The translations under genes were made by a program, and so were the position numbers. Source: Ascarosepion bandense (lineage: Eukaryota > Mollusca > Cephalopoda > Sepiida > Sepiidae). From it: a stretch of DNA of 64,000 bases. Below the pieces are notes generated by a model that was given only the letters and a program-made list of their open reading frames with translations, was not told where the DNA came from and made no database searches. Shown in pieces: positions 11,040 to 23,400 of the stretch. Every line of letters starts with the position of its first letter. Within the stretch, counting starts at the first letter, position 1. The stretch covers positions 4,251,501-4,315,500 of the forward strand of contig JBBBDQ010000750.1 in the NCBI GenBank assembly GCA_037127315.1, read 5' to 3'.

Positions 11040-14000
11040 TCTCCCAAAACTTTCTCTTTTTAGCCTTCTGCTTGTATAACTTTTGTTGGCGATTTAATTG
11101 CAGTTGATATGGTTTACTATGTAGTTGATGGGATTTCCTTGGTGTTCTTTTCATTTGTTTCTTAGCATTACTTGAGAACTTTGTTGAGGAAGTTCAAAAG
11201 TGTCCAATAAAATGTCCAGTGTTAAGTTTAATTTGGTCTCTGGAATATTTTATGATTGTAATTGGTTTGCGTGTTGAACCCAGTCTGAAGATGATATATT
11301 CACTTCATACGTAACATTTCCAGAGTGACGTATAATGTGTCCTTGGATCCATTTTTTTGCTGTAATCTTTTGCAAGTATAGGTATTTGTTTCACTGCTCC
11401 ATGATGATAGTTAAATTGTTCTTCCATCATTGTTACTTTTTAGGGAATGGTTTGTAGCTGGATGGATGACATTGATGTGTAAAAGAATTTTATGGTTTGT
11501 CAGTACTTCTGCTAGTAAATTTCCATTAAGTGCATTTGGATTGGGTGTAACTTCTAAGGAATATTTCTTAATATTTTTTTGTATGGTTTCCTCGCCTTCA
11601 AATTTGAGGAGTGCCCTCTTAAAGGTATCTACAAAATGCTGTCCATTTCATTGTAGATGAAAAGGTGGTGTTCTCATATGTTGAATACCATTCTGTGTAC
11701 AGAGTTGAAGATGCAGCTCAAGTGAAAGAAGTGCCATTATCAGAAACTAGTATCTGTGGGGCTCTAAATTGATTGAAGATTTGCTTTACCTTAAGAATTA
11801 TTTAATCTGATGTTATGTGATTCATCTGAAACATTCTTGGCCATTTGTTGTAAAAATCAACAAGGATAAAATAATACTGCTCCTTGATGGGTCCTGCAAA
11901 TTCAGTTTGAAGGTGTAAGCAGGATGATTTGGGGATATGCCAGGAGCTGAGTGTAGTTTTCCTGGGAGATTTTGCAGCCAGTTAAAACGTGTACATACCA
12001 ATTCCTCCAACTGTTTGTCTTTGTTTGATCAGTAAACAGAGACATGTGCTATAGATTCCATACAGCTAATATCTTGATGACCATAATGGAATTGCTTTAT
12101 CACTCTTTTGTGTAATGGAGATAGGACAATCATGTGTTCCATAAAGACAGTCATTGACTTCTGACAATGAAGATCAACACTGAAAGAATTGCTGAATTCT
12201 TTTGTCAGTGATACTTCTTGTCATTTTTGATGGAAGCATATCACTTTTTGTTACATTGGATTAGAAACTGTGGCTTCAGGGATTATTGTAGAAGTGACTG
12301 GAAATGCTGTTACAGTGGATGAAAGCATAGAAGCTACTGCTGGCTCTAGTTGTAATACTGCAATGAATGCGTATTCTGGAACTTTATTTTGTGTAGTCAT
12401 GAACCTAGATGATGCATCAGCATAGCCAATTATATTGGTTGAATTATAATCTAACAGGATAGTGGCCCATCTTTGCAGTTTTCTGTAAACACTAGGATAC
12501 CATTTTATATTAAAAAATACTAACAAGGCTTGTGCTCTGTAATCACTGAAATGATGTTTGTACAGCATTTTGCGAAACTTTTCAATGGCAAACAAAGACT
12601 ATTGCTAATGCTTTTTTTTTTTTCAATTTGGCTATAATTACGCTCTGCAGGTATTGGTTAGCTGTAGCCTTTTGGCTGCCATCAGGGAAAATGTGAGAAA
12701 TGACAGCTCCAATACAATAATTGGAAGTATCAAAGACCACAACAATATTCATGGATGGGTTGTAGTGTGTCAGCAGAAGAGTGGAAGAAAGTAAGAACTT
12801 TACCTTTTTGAAGGCTGCCGGCATGTGTCAGACCACTCCCATGCGGCAATCTTTTTTCAAAAGATTGTTGTTGGGTGCATGAACTCAAGGTTCAGGCAAA
12901 AAAAGCACTGCAGTGGCTAACCAAGCAAAGGAAAGAACATAATTTTGTTTTATTTGTTGGTGTTGGCATGTTTTTTGCTGAGATATTTTCTGGGTCTGGT
13001 TTTCTACCATTTTTCTTAAAAATGAACCCAAGATATTTGATTTTTTTCCATGAAAAACAAATCACATTTTTCAGCTTTAACATGGAATCCATGTTGAGGA
13101 ATTTGACTCAAAACAGAAAATAATCATTGCAAAAGTTCATCTTGTGTTGTACTTGCAATGATATTTCATTGGTGAATGCTGCAACTCCTGCCAATCTGGT
13201 CAGTATGGCATTCATTCTGTTGGAAAATGGCTGATGCTGGTTTGACATCGAATCTAAGACAGTTAAATCGGAATAATCCTTTATGGGTGTTATAGTAAGC
13301 AGCTCTTTAAAGGAAAAGAAAAGCTGTTAAAGAAAAGCATCAGAAAAATCAGCCTCTGCAATGCGAATTCTGCTTTTCAATCTTGTGAAAAGATCCTCTG
13401 GCTTTAGAAGTTGATACTGATGTGCATTGAAACAATTGTTCAAATTGGTCAAGTAATGAGCACATATCTGGACTTTTTCATTTGCTTTTTTAACAACTAT
13501 AATAGGAGCTTCCCATCTAGAGTAATCAACAGGCTCTATAACAACTCTAAAAACCCAACGTGAGGTTAAATGTATTGAATACAGTTTTGAGAGGAATTTC
13601 AAATAAGTTCTATCCAATCAAGACCTATTAAATTGAATTTTGAATTATGTGTGACAACACACACCAGAAAATGTTTTATTTCGAAACGAAACATCGCAAA
13701 TTAACTCCTCAGTTAAACAAATTGTACTTTCAGTTGCTCTTATTGCTATATGGTCTGTTTCAGGCACAGGTGTCCAACACTGTATCAAACCAGAAATGCA
13801 CCAGTTTGTTTACAGAAACAATATATTTTTTTGCTGGATTTGTAATCCAGTTTGAATGTTACAAACACTATTTGTTTCTGAATTTTTCTAGTTTTGTCTT
13901 TTTAATTATTTTGGGGTTAAATTTTTGTGTGAATTTGGATTGCAAAATCTTTCCTTATGCCTGTTCCAGTGATAAATATTGCACTTAGGTTTCTTGATTG

Positions 14001-14368
14001 GACAAAAGCATGCATAATCTCAGTCACCACAATACCTACATTTTGAGAAATGTTTCTTTTTATCACAAGTTTTTCTTGTGTGGATGTTGCTGGTTATTGA
14101 GAAATCATGATTGTTTTTGTAATCAGTATAATGTCTCTTTATGCTTAATAAATTATAGTCAGTGGTGAAGACTTTTAACATAATATATTTCTTTTCCAGT
14201 TTTGAAAGAAGTCTGGTGCAAACATCAGCATAAATCAAACATTTAAACTTTTCTTCTGTGAGGGATTTAATTTAATTTTTTTTTTTATTTCTGATTGATA
14301 TAACTAGTAAATGTCACATAATTGTCAGTATCATCTTTTCTTAGTTCTGAACAGTTGTATCAAATATT

Positions 14369-14675
14369 TAGGATGTGCGTTGTGGTGCAGTGGATATCGA
14401 CTTGGAATGACAAATCGGAGTACCGAGTTCAAATTCCAGTTGAATTCCTTGCATTCACTTACACACAAATACTCTTAGGAAAGGTATTAATCTGTCTCTT
14501 CCTTTCAGTTATGGGTTGAATAATAGGACAGATTGGGTTCTATAGCCTTGGCTGGTAACCAGTCTACTGCAGAAAGCAGTGGCAACCTACTGTGGGATAA
14601 TCTTCTGCCCAGTCAGTCATGTCTCTTTCAAGACATGATCACCCAAGTGTGTATCACGTATGGCACTTAACTGAC
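14369..14675 (+). mobile_element. tRNA-derived SINE, full length, with 13-bp target duplication
   Basis: This is the best complete copy in the window (307 bp). The head 'gatgtgcgttgtggtgcagt' carries an A-box-like segment. 'gagttcaaattcca' is the B-box position ('gagttcgaattcca' in other copies). The body includes 'ccagttgaattccttgcat', 'aaaggtattaatctgtctct' and 'ccttggctggtaaccagtct'. The 3' end is 'gtatggcacttaactgac'. It is flanked by exact copies of 'tgtatcaaatatt' at 14356-14368 and 14676-14688. The pol III box layout marks a tRNA-derived SINE of the kind described from cephalopods. It inserted into the gag part of the Gypsy element and is therefore younger. Confidence 0.95.
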
Positions 14676-15136
14676 TGTATCAAATATTAAATAAAGACTG
14701 TTTTTCACCAAATACTTGTTCCACTGTTTTAGTGAAGGTGAAATCCATTGCCTGCTTTGGTAAAATATAATTTGTATAATGGTCATGTTCCTTAGTACCC
14801 AATTTACAAATTAGAAGTAACATTTTTCATCTTCAAGAGAAAAGTCATCATGAAAGGTATCCATCCAATATTTAAACTAGGAAGCAAACGTTTTTCCAGC
14901 TACTGGGTCATATTGGAATTTTGTTATGTTGTTGACCAAGATATTTGCTGAATTGGTATTTTGTTTTGTTTCAGTGCAGAAAATTTCCATTTGCTTCTGA
15001 AACTGTGCAGTCATTGCTGTCAGTAACTGTTGTTGTGACTTCTGAAACAGTTGTTACTGTTTGTGTAAAATCTCTTTAAGCATCTTGGGTGAAATTATGT
15101 TGATTTTTGAAGTTTGGGTCTTCATCGTCAAAAATT

Positions 15137-15385
15137 TGTTATATCCCAGGTTGATGAGATAAACAAATGAAAATAAGAGACAAGTGCATTTTAACGCATA
15201 ATAAAACAACTTTTATTCATTTACTGCCTGAGAACAGCAAGGATTAGTTGGATTCAAACCCGGAATTTGACATGTGTGTTAGCTTGTCACCATGTTAAAT
15301 TCAGAAGTGTCCATTCTGACTAACAGACAAGGAAAGTAACTCAATATTTTGGGGTTTTGTCCTTTATAGGGGGAATATTTTAGCA
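15137..15385 (-). repeat. 5' LTR of the Gypsy element
   Basis: This is a direct repeat of 10779-11039, starting TG and ending CA. Inside it, towards 15136, the minus strand reads 'aatttttgacgatgaagacc'. This could be a decayed tRNA primer-binding site whose initial TGG has become TGA. Confidence 0.8.
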
Positions 15386-15518
15386 TGAGAAATGTTTCTT
15401 GAAGCTTTTATTTTTGTTTTTATTTCAAGCTAACTGATTGAATGTAATATTTCCAATAAGCAAAATACTTTATTGTATTTCAAAACTAATTTAAATTGAC
15501 TGGAAGTAGTTTTATTTA

Positions 15519-15625
15519 TGTTATGGTGTTGATAAGTGCTCATTCGAACTTAATCTTGTGAGATACTAATCTGTCCGTTATCTTAGATCCTTTAATATAT
15601 AGAGGGATATGACTCACATCTGTTG
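15519..15625 (-). repeat. 3' terminal repeat of the second Gypsy-type element
   Basis: It matches 17685-17790 closely. Both run 'tgttatg.tgttgataagtg', then 'ctcatt.gaacttaatct', then 'gagatactaatctgtccgt'. The right boundary is vague because similarity fades after 'atatgact'. Confidence 0.8.
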
Positions 15626-17684
15626 TTAATGTGACTTCTATTTTAGGGTAAAAAATCTTTACAACCACTTTCTTGGATAATGCTAACTTCAATTTGCTGA
15701 AAGCTTTTTAGTGAAACTATTTAGTGAACCATTGAAACTCTTTATTTTTCTTTCGTAATTCAGCAAAAAGCTCAATTTTTTTCTGCATATTTCAGCAAGA
15801 ACTTGCTATAAAAATTAGCTAAACCAAGAAATGACTCCAACTCTTATTACTTGGAGGTGAAACATTCAAAAGTTTTTGAATTAAGCTTGAGTACGTTGAA
15901 GTACCCTCCTCTGAGATTTGATATCCCAAAAACGTCAACTTTTTGCACTAGAATATACACTTATCCTTGTTTAAAGTCATTCCTGCTTTTTTGAGTATAC
16001 TCATTACTAATTTCGTTTTGTTTTAACTCTTCTGTATGGGCATCCAATCCATTATCATCTTAGTAAATTATAATATTTTTTACTTTTCCTTCTAGTAAAT
16101 TTTCCATTGCTCTCTGAAAAATCAAACTGGCTGTCTTCACTCCAAATGGTAGATGTGTTCACCTTAACAAGCCTATAGGCATGTTTATTGTTGTAACTTC
16201 TTTGAATTTGTCGTCTATTTGGATTTGGTTGTACGCATTTCTTAAGTCAATTTTAGGAAAATATTTCATTCCTGCAAAGGAATGCAATGTTTTTTACATT
16301 TGGAATAGGATATGAATCTGAACAAATTTTGTGATTTACACCTACTTTGTAATCCCCACAAATCCTAAGATCACCATTAGGTTTCCTTACAACGACAATA
16401 GAGGATGCCCTCTGGGTTGAACATGTTGAAGTATTCCTTTTATCATTTTGTTCAATTTCTCAACCACCATTGGTTTTATGTGTATGGGAAGTCTACGACT
16501 TTGGAAGTATGATGCTGTAACATTTTGCTTCAGCTTAATGCTTGCTCTTTAATTTAACGTTCCCGTTTCAGTAACTGTGCACTATCAACATTTGATAAAT
16601 CAGTCCCTATTAGGCCATGACTTTTACACAATCTGTTACTATGATGGTGATCATTTCAATTCTTTTCGCTGTTTCAATTGTCCCTTGAAAAGAACCTAAT
16701 GTTTTGATACATGCTCTGTCAAATTGTCTTAGTTTTATCCCACATTTCCTTGACTTTGGTCTTCTTAATTTTTCCCCCAAATTTCTCTGAATGAGGGTTA
16801 CCTCGCTTCCTGTATCAACTTGCATACTTAAATAAGTGCCGTTCAACTTTATCTTCTTGAAGGTATTCTTGTTTTTTCTCTCTATGGAAAAAACATCCCT
16901 TCCATTTTCTTTTTTCTTCCGTTGTGCCTCCACATTTTTTACCTTGCTACTTTGCCATTTACAGACAGCTTTAAAATGATTCTTTTTCTTACAATTGTCA
17001 CATATCTTTCCCCATGCGGGACATTTTTCTCTTTTTGGTTCATGTTTAAAATCACAATACTTGCATTTTGATTCTATTTTCCTTTTGATAGCATCTACTT
17101 CCATTATTTTTTCTTGTTGGCTTCTTTGTGTCTTATACTCTTCAATCAATTCACTCTGCTGTATAAATTCAACAGTGACTTCCAAATTCATATTTTGTAA
17201 ATGCAATCTTTCCAAAGTTTTAAGTCTCTGTGAAGTATCAACTAAACCTTCGACGAGTCGAAGCTGGATTAATTCGTCCTCTATTATCATTTCCTTTTGT
17301 CCAGGTTCATTAAATCCACAATACCTACTAGTATCTCTTAGTCTACTGAGATATTTACTAATAGGTTCTCCAGACTCTTGTCTTAGTGCCAGAAACTTGG
17401 TCCTTTTGGCAATGACTAATCTTTTTTTTTTTTGGTTGGATAGACTTTAAAATTCTTTCCTTGATCTTTTTAAGTCTAAGGTTTTAATCTTCTTAGTGTA
17501 AGTCATCAATGAGACTTGTTTAATAGCTCTACATCCTGCGATGACCAAAAATAAATCTGTGATTTGTTTTTGGTTTTGGTTGTCCTTCAATTTTTTATCC
17601 TGGCCATTGCTTTGAAACCCTTCTGCCAAATTGTAACCTCTGGGTTTTCAAAGTTCAACATAGTTTTGTTTAGTGATGCCATTT

Positions 17685-17790
17685 TGTTATGATGTTGATA
17701 AGTGCTCATTTGAACTTAATCTCATGAGATACTAATCTGTCCGTGATCTTAGATACGTCAATATATATAGGTGTATGACTATGCTAATTA
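17685..17790 (-). repeat. 5' terminal repeat of the second Gypsy-type element
   Basis: It begins TG at 17685. The internal side (minus strand) reads AAA and then 'TGGCATCACTAAAC', so the expected TGG of a primer-binding site overlaps the gag ATG. The outer boundary near 17790 is uncertain. Confidence 0.75.
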
Positions 17791-18009
17791 TTATTAACTA
17801 GCCAATCCTACTACAAATTATTTATCTTTTTAATCACTAAAAAATAACTGATTTTTAGTACCATTTTTGACCATCTGCCAGCACAATTTAATTTTCTTTA
17901 TTATAAAATCTTTCAAAAATAAAATATTTTTTTGAAACTTTATTTCTAACATTTATAAAAAAATGTTTTTACCAAGATTTTCTATAAAGGAAACATTCTA
18001 AAATAATTT

Positions 18010-18090
18010 CATTAATTTGTGAATAAGTTCAGAAAGTTTCATAAAAATCTGCCAATTATTTGATTTTTGTAAGAATTTCTAAATTAGTGT
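18010..18090. repeat. interspersed repeat, copy 2
   Basis: Same-strand match to 4225-4310, sharing 'aattatttgatttttg' and its neighbours with scattered substitutions. Confidence 0.6.
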
Positions 18091-18704
18091 GTTTTTCACT
18101 GGAAAAGAGATGCTAAAATTTCTTATAATATTCTCCCCCTCCATTGCAAGAAAAACAAGAATTTTAAAACAGTTTTTGGACATTCTAAGAAATATCAAAA
18201 AATATAATTTAATAAAAAAATCCTTAGTCTTTCCTCTTAATAACAATGATTTGGATATGTTTTTTTTCATTATGTATGCTCATTTTTTTAGTAAATCTTT
18301 GGAGGTACGTACATACATATTCGCCTTGTATAAGTTTTTTAATCCAAGACTAAATTTAGATGGGGTTGTATATTTATATAGTTATTTCTCCTCTTCTATC
18401 AGAAGTCATTTTTTTTAAAATGCAATGCAAAATTAGTCTTGGAATGTAGAGAAGGAGAGGGATTTTTTAACCTCCCAAAATTTGCTTTTTTTTTATCATG
18501 GTATGGTCATTTGTTAGTGAATCTATGAAGATACCTTTTTATATATATATATATATAAAATGTCATCCACATACAAGCCCGTTTTGCTGTATCACAGATC
18601 ATCAGTGTGGCTAGACATATCCACTTGCTTCTGGCTGGGATCGAAACTTGACCGATTTGGTGTCAGTCGGAGTCTCTACTCCCTATATATATATATAATG
18701 TTAA

Positions 18705-18752
18705 AACATGTGAAAAACTACTACAAAATTGTTTTTTGTTTTGACATTGAAA
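18705..18752. repeat. half-copy of a palindromic repeat
   Basis: It carries 'actactacaaaattg' and 'ttgttttgacattgaaag', as in the left arm and loop of the palindrome at 57755-57849. The right arm is absent. Like that copy, it lies next to a TA microsatellite. Confidence 0.7.
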
Positions 18753-20044
18753 GAACGATGTCTCATTAGGTAGTTAACAATGATGATAATAGTTGTTTTT
18801 ATTTTAAAAAATTCTTTCAAGAACATTTGGAGATATATATAAGTGTGCATAACTTTTCTTTGTCATAAATTCTCAGTTGTATTCTTCTGGCAACACAGAA
18901 TTTGTTTATTTTAATATTTAGCAAATGTTGAGCAGAAACAAGAAAACTGAATATCTTATGATTTGCCTGTATTTTTTATCCTGATTCATTGATTATTGAA
19001 TTTGCTGTGTTAGGAAAATGTTCTGCTTTACTCAAATGAATAAATTGAATAATTGGGAAGAATTATGAATACATTCTTTGGCCAGGTTATTTTTGATTCA
19101 ATGTCTTATCTATGTTGATGGTATGTTCTGTCTTTAGATTATTTGCAGGATATGCTTTTTTTATGTCAGCTTTTTCTTAAGCTACTGATAAACTGATGAT
19201 CTCTCTAGTTAAACACAATGAAAAGGACTTGTTTGATCCTTAGTCTGTACAGGTTGAATAAGAGTTCTACTTTCTCAGTCCATTCAACCAATCATTATAC
19301 TGCTAAACTCAATCAATTTAATGATGACTAGTTTGTCTATCATTCCTCTAGGTGCTGACATAGTTTGTGTTATATGATCGGCAAAAAATGGTGTATAAAA
19401 ATGACGGTTTTTCTCTTGGCACCAATAATATTTTAGCTAACTTCACTCAATGGCAATGTTTGTTATTTTAAAAAGTGATAAGAATTGTAATAAAACCTAA
19501 ACATATGATATTAGCTAAAATAATAGTAGTATCAAAGGAAAAAACTGTCTTTTTCATACATTTTTTGTGGGCATGAATATTAAAGATTGCCAGATGATCT
19601 ATGTATGACAAGATTTTGGAGCAAAAAAATTAAATTAAATGTTAGTTATCCAAAAGTCATGATTAACAAGAGTCAAACTGCATAAATGTCAGATGATACT
19701 TGAGCTCGGCTTTAAAAACAAAAAAATTAAACCCTTCCATATTTTGATTTTTTTTTTCTTGTTTTTTTTTTTTTTAAGATCTTGTATATCCTTGATGTTC
19801 ATGATTAGTCAAACAAAATTTTTGAGAGCTGGGCTCAAAGAAAGAACCTGTCTGGATTACTTGTTCCACCTGTCAGTACACGCAACATATGGTGGTTTTG
19901 TTTGGCTAGCTAAACCACTACTTTCTTTTTCACTGCAGATTTGGATCTGTCTTTTACATGTTTTGATATTATTTTTCTTTATTTGCAAAAAAAATATATA
20001 ATTTATGATTATTATGCAGGAGAGTGATATTAGTCGAGTATATA

Positions 20045-20850
20045 TTGGGTTGTCTGGAAAGTTCATGCCAATTTTTTAAAGGAAAATAAAGCACAAAACA
20101 AATTTATGCCATTAAAAATATGAATCATTTTGTTGCACAACATCTCTCCATTTTTCCTTCAACTCATCTTCCCAGAATTTTGATGGTTTTTCTGCAAAGA
20201 AGTAATTAAGGTAGTTTTTTTTTTTTTTATGTCATCCAAAGAATGAAATTTTTTACTATTGAGATTATTTTGCAAGGACCTGAATAAATGAAAATTCTGA
20301 TAGGCATTTTTCTTGACTTGCAGCTTTAAATTCATCCAGTTGCAAGCAGTACTTTTCAGAATCAATTAACTGGTTTCTTGGCAGAAGCTTATAGTACATT
20401 ATTGCTTTTGAAAGCCATCAGATGCACAGCATAACTTTTTTAGGATGAAGACCTGCTCTTTGGGTTTTTAAAGTTGCTTACCTCAGGATATTTTTCACTG
20501 AATATTGTTGTAAACAATCTATTTCTCATCATCTGTCACTTAAAAAAAGGGTGCACTTTTTATTGCATTTATACACTAAATCACTGATAGAAATGTGATC
20601 CAAAAGATATTTTTTTTTTTTTCCAATCGAATCTTGTGGTATCCAAATGTTGTGGGTGTTCTTCATCAATAAGGCTACAGTCACCATCTCTAAACTTAAC
20701 GAATCACTTCCATACAGTTCTGTCAGCTAAAACACCTTTTGTTGCTTGTGAGGCATTTTTGCCTTTACAGTAATAAAGATTACCTAGTGTCTAAAATGTA
20801 GCTTATAATCTATTTTCATAGGTGCAAAATTGGCACAAATTAAGTAATTT
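20045..20850 (-). mobile_element. mariner DNA transposon, decayed
   Basis: The left end reads 'ttgggttgtctggaaagttc' directly after a TA, a typical mariner inverted-terminal sequence. The minus strand encodes a transposase C-terminus: 'HLFRSLQNNLNSKKFHSLDD' followed by 'IKK', then 'LQKNHQNSGKMS'. This corresponds to the region after the last catalytic Asp. The right end is eroded; 'aattggcac' at 20827-20838 may be the inner part of the second inverted repeat. Stops throughout. Confidence 0.75.
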
Positions 20851-21934
20851 TAAACTTTCTTTCTCAAGAGATAATTTGATGTGTTCTAACATGTTGGAAC
20901 ATGTACAACTAAAAATATTCTTGGTGATAAGTTGAATAGATTCAGTATATTTGCTGCAATGTTTTTATTTTGTTTGCTACCATTTTCTTGGAAAAAAAAA
21001 CAACAGTCTTTTATAGATTGTATGCGTGAAAGATATAGAATGTATAGTTGAAATACTGAAGCCACAAAGCATTATAAAGAATAAGTGCATTAAGCATAAG
21101 TTGTTGGAACAGTCATGATTTTTCTTGAACTTGTACAAAGCATGCAATATTATTTGACTCTTTAAATTAATCACTTTGGCACCAGAATATATATTACTAG
21201 TTTATTCATGATATATATATAACAAAATATCACTTTCCTTGAAAGCAATATTTTATAAAATCCTTATAAGTATATTTTTCTTTTAAAATATTAATTACCA
21301 ACATTTGAATATATTTTTTACAGTTGTTATTATTGTACTTCTCTCTCAATGTTTTCACTTCCTGGCTTTGTAAACAAGTTTAAACATTATACTATTGTCA
21401 TAAAAAACACCCTGCCACTTTTTTTTTCTCCTCTGTGCTAGTGACATTAAAAAAATGTAAATACACTTCGTATAGTATATAGTAAAATATTATGTCAATG
21501 TCATAGATTCTGGCATGCTGCCTTGTGTTTAGGACCAAGGCAAGACATGGTAAGGAGAGAGATTTAAAACTCTCTGAAATGGTACATTAGGTACAAGAGA
21601 ATTTCACATGGAAGTGTGTTAATCACTTTCATGTATACTATCATATACTTCCATATAGCAAAATGGTGGTTAACTGAACTCTTGTGTTTTGAGTTCTGAA
21701 AATTCAGCTTGGAAGATCAAGTTAGTAAATGGAATATGAGTAGATGTTTGGTTCAAATACAGTTGTCAAATAAAAATGTGAACATGCTCTTCTTAAATGA
21801 TGGGTGGAAATAAAGTTAAGGCATGAAACCAATGAGGCAGGAGAATTACTGACAATGATTCAATGTGTATGGATAACATAAAAAGACAACAAAAGGTAGA
21901 ATGAAAAATAGATAAACAGAGCAACATAGTAAAT
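20851..21934. other. no gene recognised
   Basis: This is AT-rich sequence with short TA runs near 21185-21225. No coding or repeat family was identified. Confidence 0.5.
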
Positions 21935-23400
21935 CTCTTGTCTCTTGCTTTCTTGCTTGTTGGAAATCCTTTTTTTGTTGTTCCAGTGTTTAAGAAGTTA
22001 GGTGAATCGTCTGGCTCTTTGAACTATCAACCTATTATCCTTCTTTCAGACAAACAATATGGCTTTTGTTTCTCTAGGTTAAATGCATCAGCAGTTGTTG
22101 TTGAAAAGCTTTCTATAAGACTGGTGAAGCTTGGGCTGTTGCTTTGGACATCTCAAAGGGTTTCGCATACTTTTCTTGACAAGTTTAAAGGTTATGAAAT
22201 TTCTGGATGAATTCTTGAACTGATTCAGTCTTATCAAATTGTGAAATGAAAGTTGTTCTGAATGAACACTTCTAGATATTTTTGTACTAATACTGGTGTT
22301 CCTTGAGGCTCTGTCCTTAGACCTACTTTTCATCAATGAACTTCCTGATGACTTCAGTTCTCAACTTGGTATCTATGCTGATGACATAACCATTTACTCC
22401 TGTAAAGTAAGTCTAATCAGTTCAATAAAGTTAAATTGGCAGTTAATTTAATCTAAAAAATGACCTACAGTCAGTTTTTAACTAGTGCAATGAATGGCAT
22501 GTTAATTTTAATGCCTCCAAAATAAAATTTCTCTATTAATCACCTGAGAGTTCCCTTCCAGCCTCCCATCAGCATGGCTGATGCTAACCTCCATGTCCGT
22601 GAAAGTCTTATTGTGACCTCTTGGCTGACATGAAGTGGAAAGATTATATTGAATCCATTGCTCGGTTTACTGTCAAGAAAGTTGATTCACTGTTTTGTGT
22701 TAGGCCATCTTTCCCTCCAGAATCTTTCTTACAAATTTATAAAACTACCATTCATCCATGCTTTGAGTATTACAGCCATGTATGGTCGGATGCTGTGTTT
22801 AGAGATTCTTGCTAAAATCCAAAGAAGTAGTATTATTGGTCCTGGCATCTTGCTTTTCGTTACTTTCTCACTGCTGTAATGTAGCTTTTTTTTTTTTTTT
22901 TTTTTTTTTTAATCATATCACCCCGAGCAAGGCGGTAACGCCACTGATGCGCAGGGGGCTACGTAAGGGTAAAAAGAATGGAAAAGAGAAAGCCGGAAAC
23001 CACATCCTAAACAAGAAACAAGGGATGAGCCTCTTCACCTGTTCAATAGATGTGGGTGGAGTGTGAACCGGGCGATAGTTTAGTCTATCTACTCCAATTG
23101 AAAAAAAAGAATAATAAAGGAAAAGAGTGAAAAGATTGGAAAAGAGAAAACCGGAAACCGCATCCTAAACAGGAAACAAGGGATGAGCCTCTTCACCTGT
23201 TCTCACAGGTCTTCTCAATTCACAGTTGAATTGGCTAGATGTAACCATAAATTCTATGCTAACAGTTTTTCTTGTTTGCAGAACTCTATTCTGGCTCCAT
23301 GCTTTTCAGCCAAATTTGATCTTCAAAAATTTAAATGAATTGTCAGTCATCATCAATGTCAGTTTTCTTGATTACTCTTCTATTGTTCTTGCTTGAGATG
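21935..23400 (+). mobile_element. CR1-like LINE, decayed, split by another LINE tail
   Basis: Plus-strand pieces in order: 'PVFKKLGESSGSLNYQPIIL' (RT start), 'KQYGFCFSRLNASA', 'ALDI'-like block 'LLLWTSQRVSHTFLDKFKG', a decayed 'GVP*GSVLRP', and 'YADDITIYSC' (RT active site YADD). Then come 'LADMKWKDYIESIARFTVKK', 'SFLQIYKTTIHPCFEYYSHV' and, after an interruption at about 22886-23204, 'SSQFTVELARCNHKFYA' and 'QNSILAPCFSAKFD'. This order is that of CR1/L2-type ORF2. Multiple stops and frameshifts. The interrupting block is another LINE 3' end in minus orientation. Confidence 0.8.
22886..23204 (-). mobile_element. LINE 3'-end insertion, poly(A) tail on the minus strand, with internal duplication
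   Basis: It begins with a ~28-base T run, then 'aatcatatcaccccgagcaa', 'ggcggtaacgccactgatgc' and 'gcagggggctacg'. The same 3' end recurs at 43395-43460 and 63311-63375 (minus) and at 28290-28490 (plus). A ~65-bp block (22979-23044) is repeated at 23138-23203. It splits the plus-strand CR1-like LINE around it. Confidence 0.8.

Larger units (their letters stand above)
10779..15385 (-). mobile_element. decayed Ty3/Gypsy LTR retrotransposon
   Basis: Two similar direct repeats bound this region (10779-11039 and 15137-15385). Both start TG and the right one ends CA. On the minus strand, right to left, one finds gag traces ending in a zinc-knuckle remnant (CDKKKHFSKCRYCG, ~14045). RT follows, with 'VIEPVDYSRWEAPIIVVKK' and 'EADFSDAFL' (13327-13617). 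Then come the RT/RNase H connection 'FSWKKIKYLGFIFKKNG', RNase H 'VVFDTSNYCIGAVISH' (12582-12824) and an integrase remnant near 11822-12010. A purine-rich tract on the minus strand lies just inside the left repeat, as expected for a polypurine tract beside a 3' LTR. Many stops: inactive. A SINE is inserted at 14369. Confidence 0.85.
15519..17790 (-). mobile_element. second Ty3/Gypsy-type element, internally deleted
   Basis: Direct repeats of about 105 bp lie at both ends. Right to left on the minus strand, gag starts at an ATG (17682) next to the right repeat. It continues through 'FLALRQESGEPISKYLSRLR' to a 226-residue open frame (16610-17290). That frame has two cysteine clusters (CKYC...C and CDNCKKKNHFKAVC, typical CCHC knuckles) and a retropepsin active site 'VDTGSEVTLI'. 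Beyond 16610 the RT is recognisable only in broken pieces (for example 'NKDKCIF' and 'LTFLGYQISEEGTS'). RNase H is cut short ('IEVTLTTDVSH') exactly where the left repeat begins. Integrase is absent. Dead, but the gag-protease part is less eroded than in the neighbouring element. Confidence 0.8.
17791..20042. other. no gene recognised; small repeats only
   Basis: This is AT-rich sequence. It contains the second copy of the 80-bp repeat (18010-18090), a block bounded by TA runs (18541-18690), and half of a palindromic repeat (18705-18752). The open frames near 18089-18418 and 19693-20001 are low-complexity and carry no family motif. Confidence 0.55.

Noticed and set aside
13647..13988. 113-codon plus-strand ORF
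   Set aside because: It lies opposite the Gypsy gag/protease region. Composition is low-complexity and Phe/Leu-rich, and no motif is present.
10779..15385. Intact, possibly active endogenous retroelement
   Set aside because: All coding regions carry stops and frameshifts, the two LTRs differ at many positions, and no target duplication was found.
16995..17450. 151-codon plus-strand ORF
   Set aside because: It is the shadow of the gag-protease frame on the minus strand, which has zinc knuckles and a retropepsin motif.
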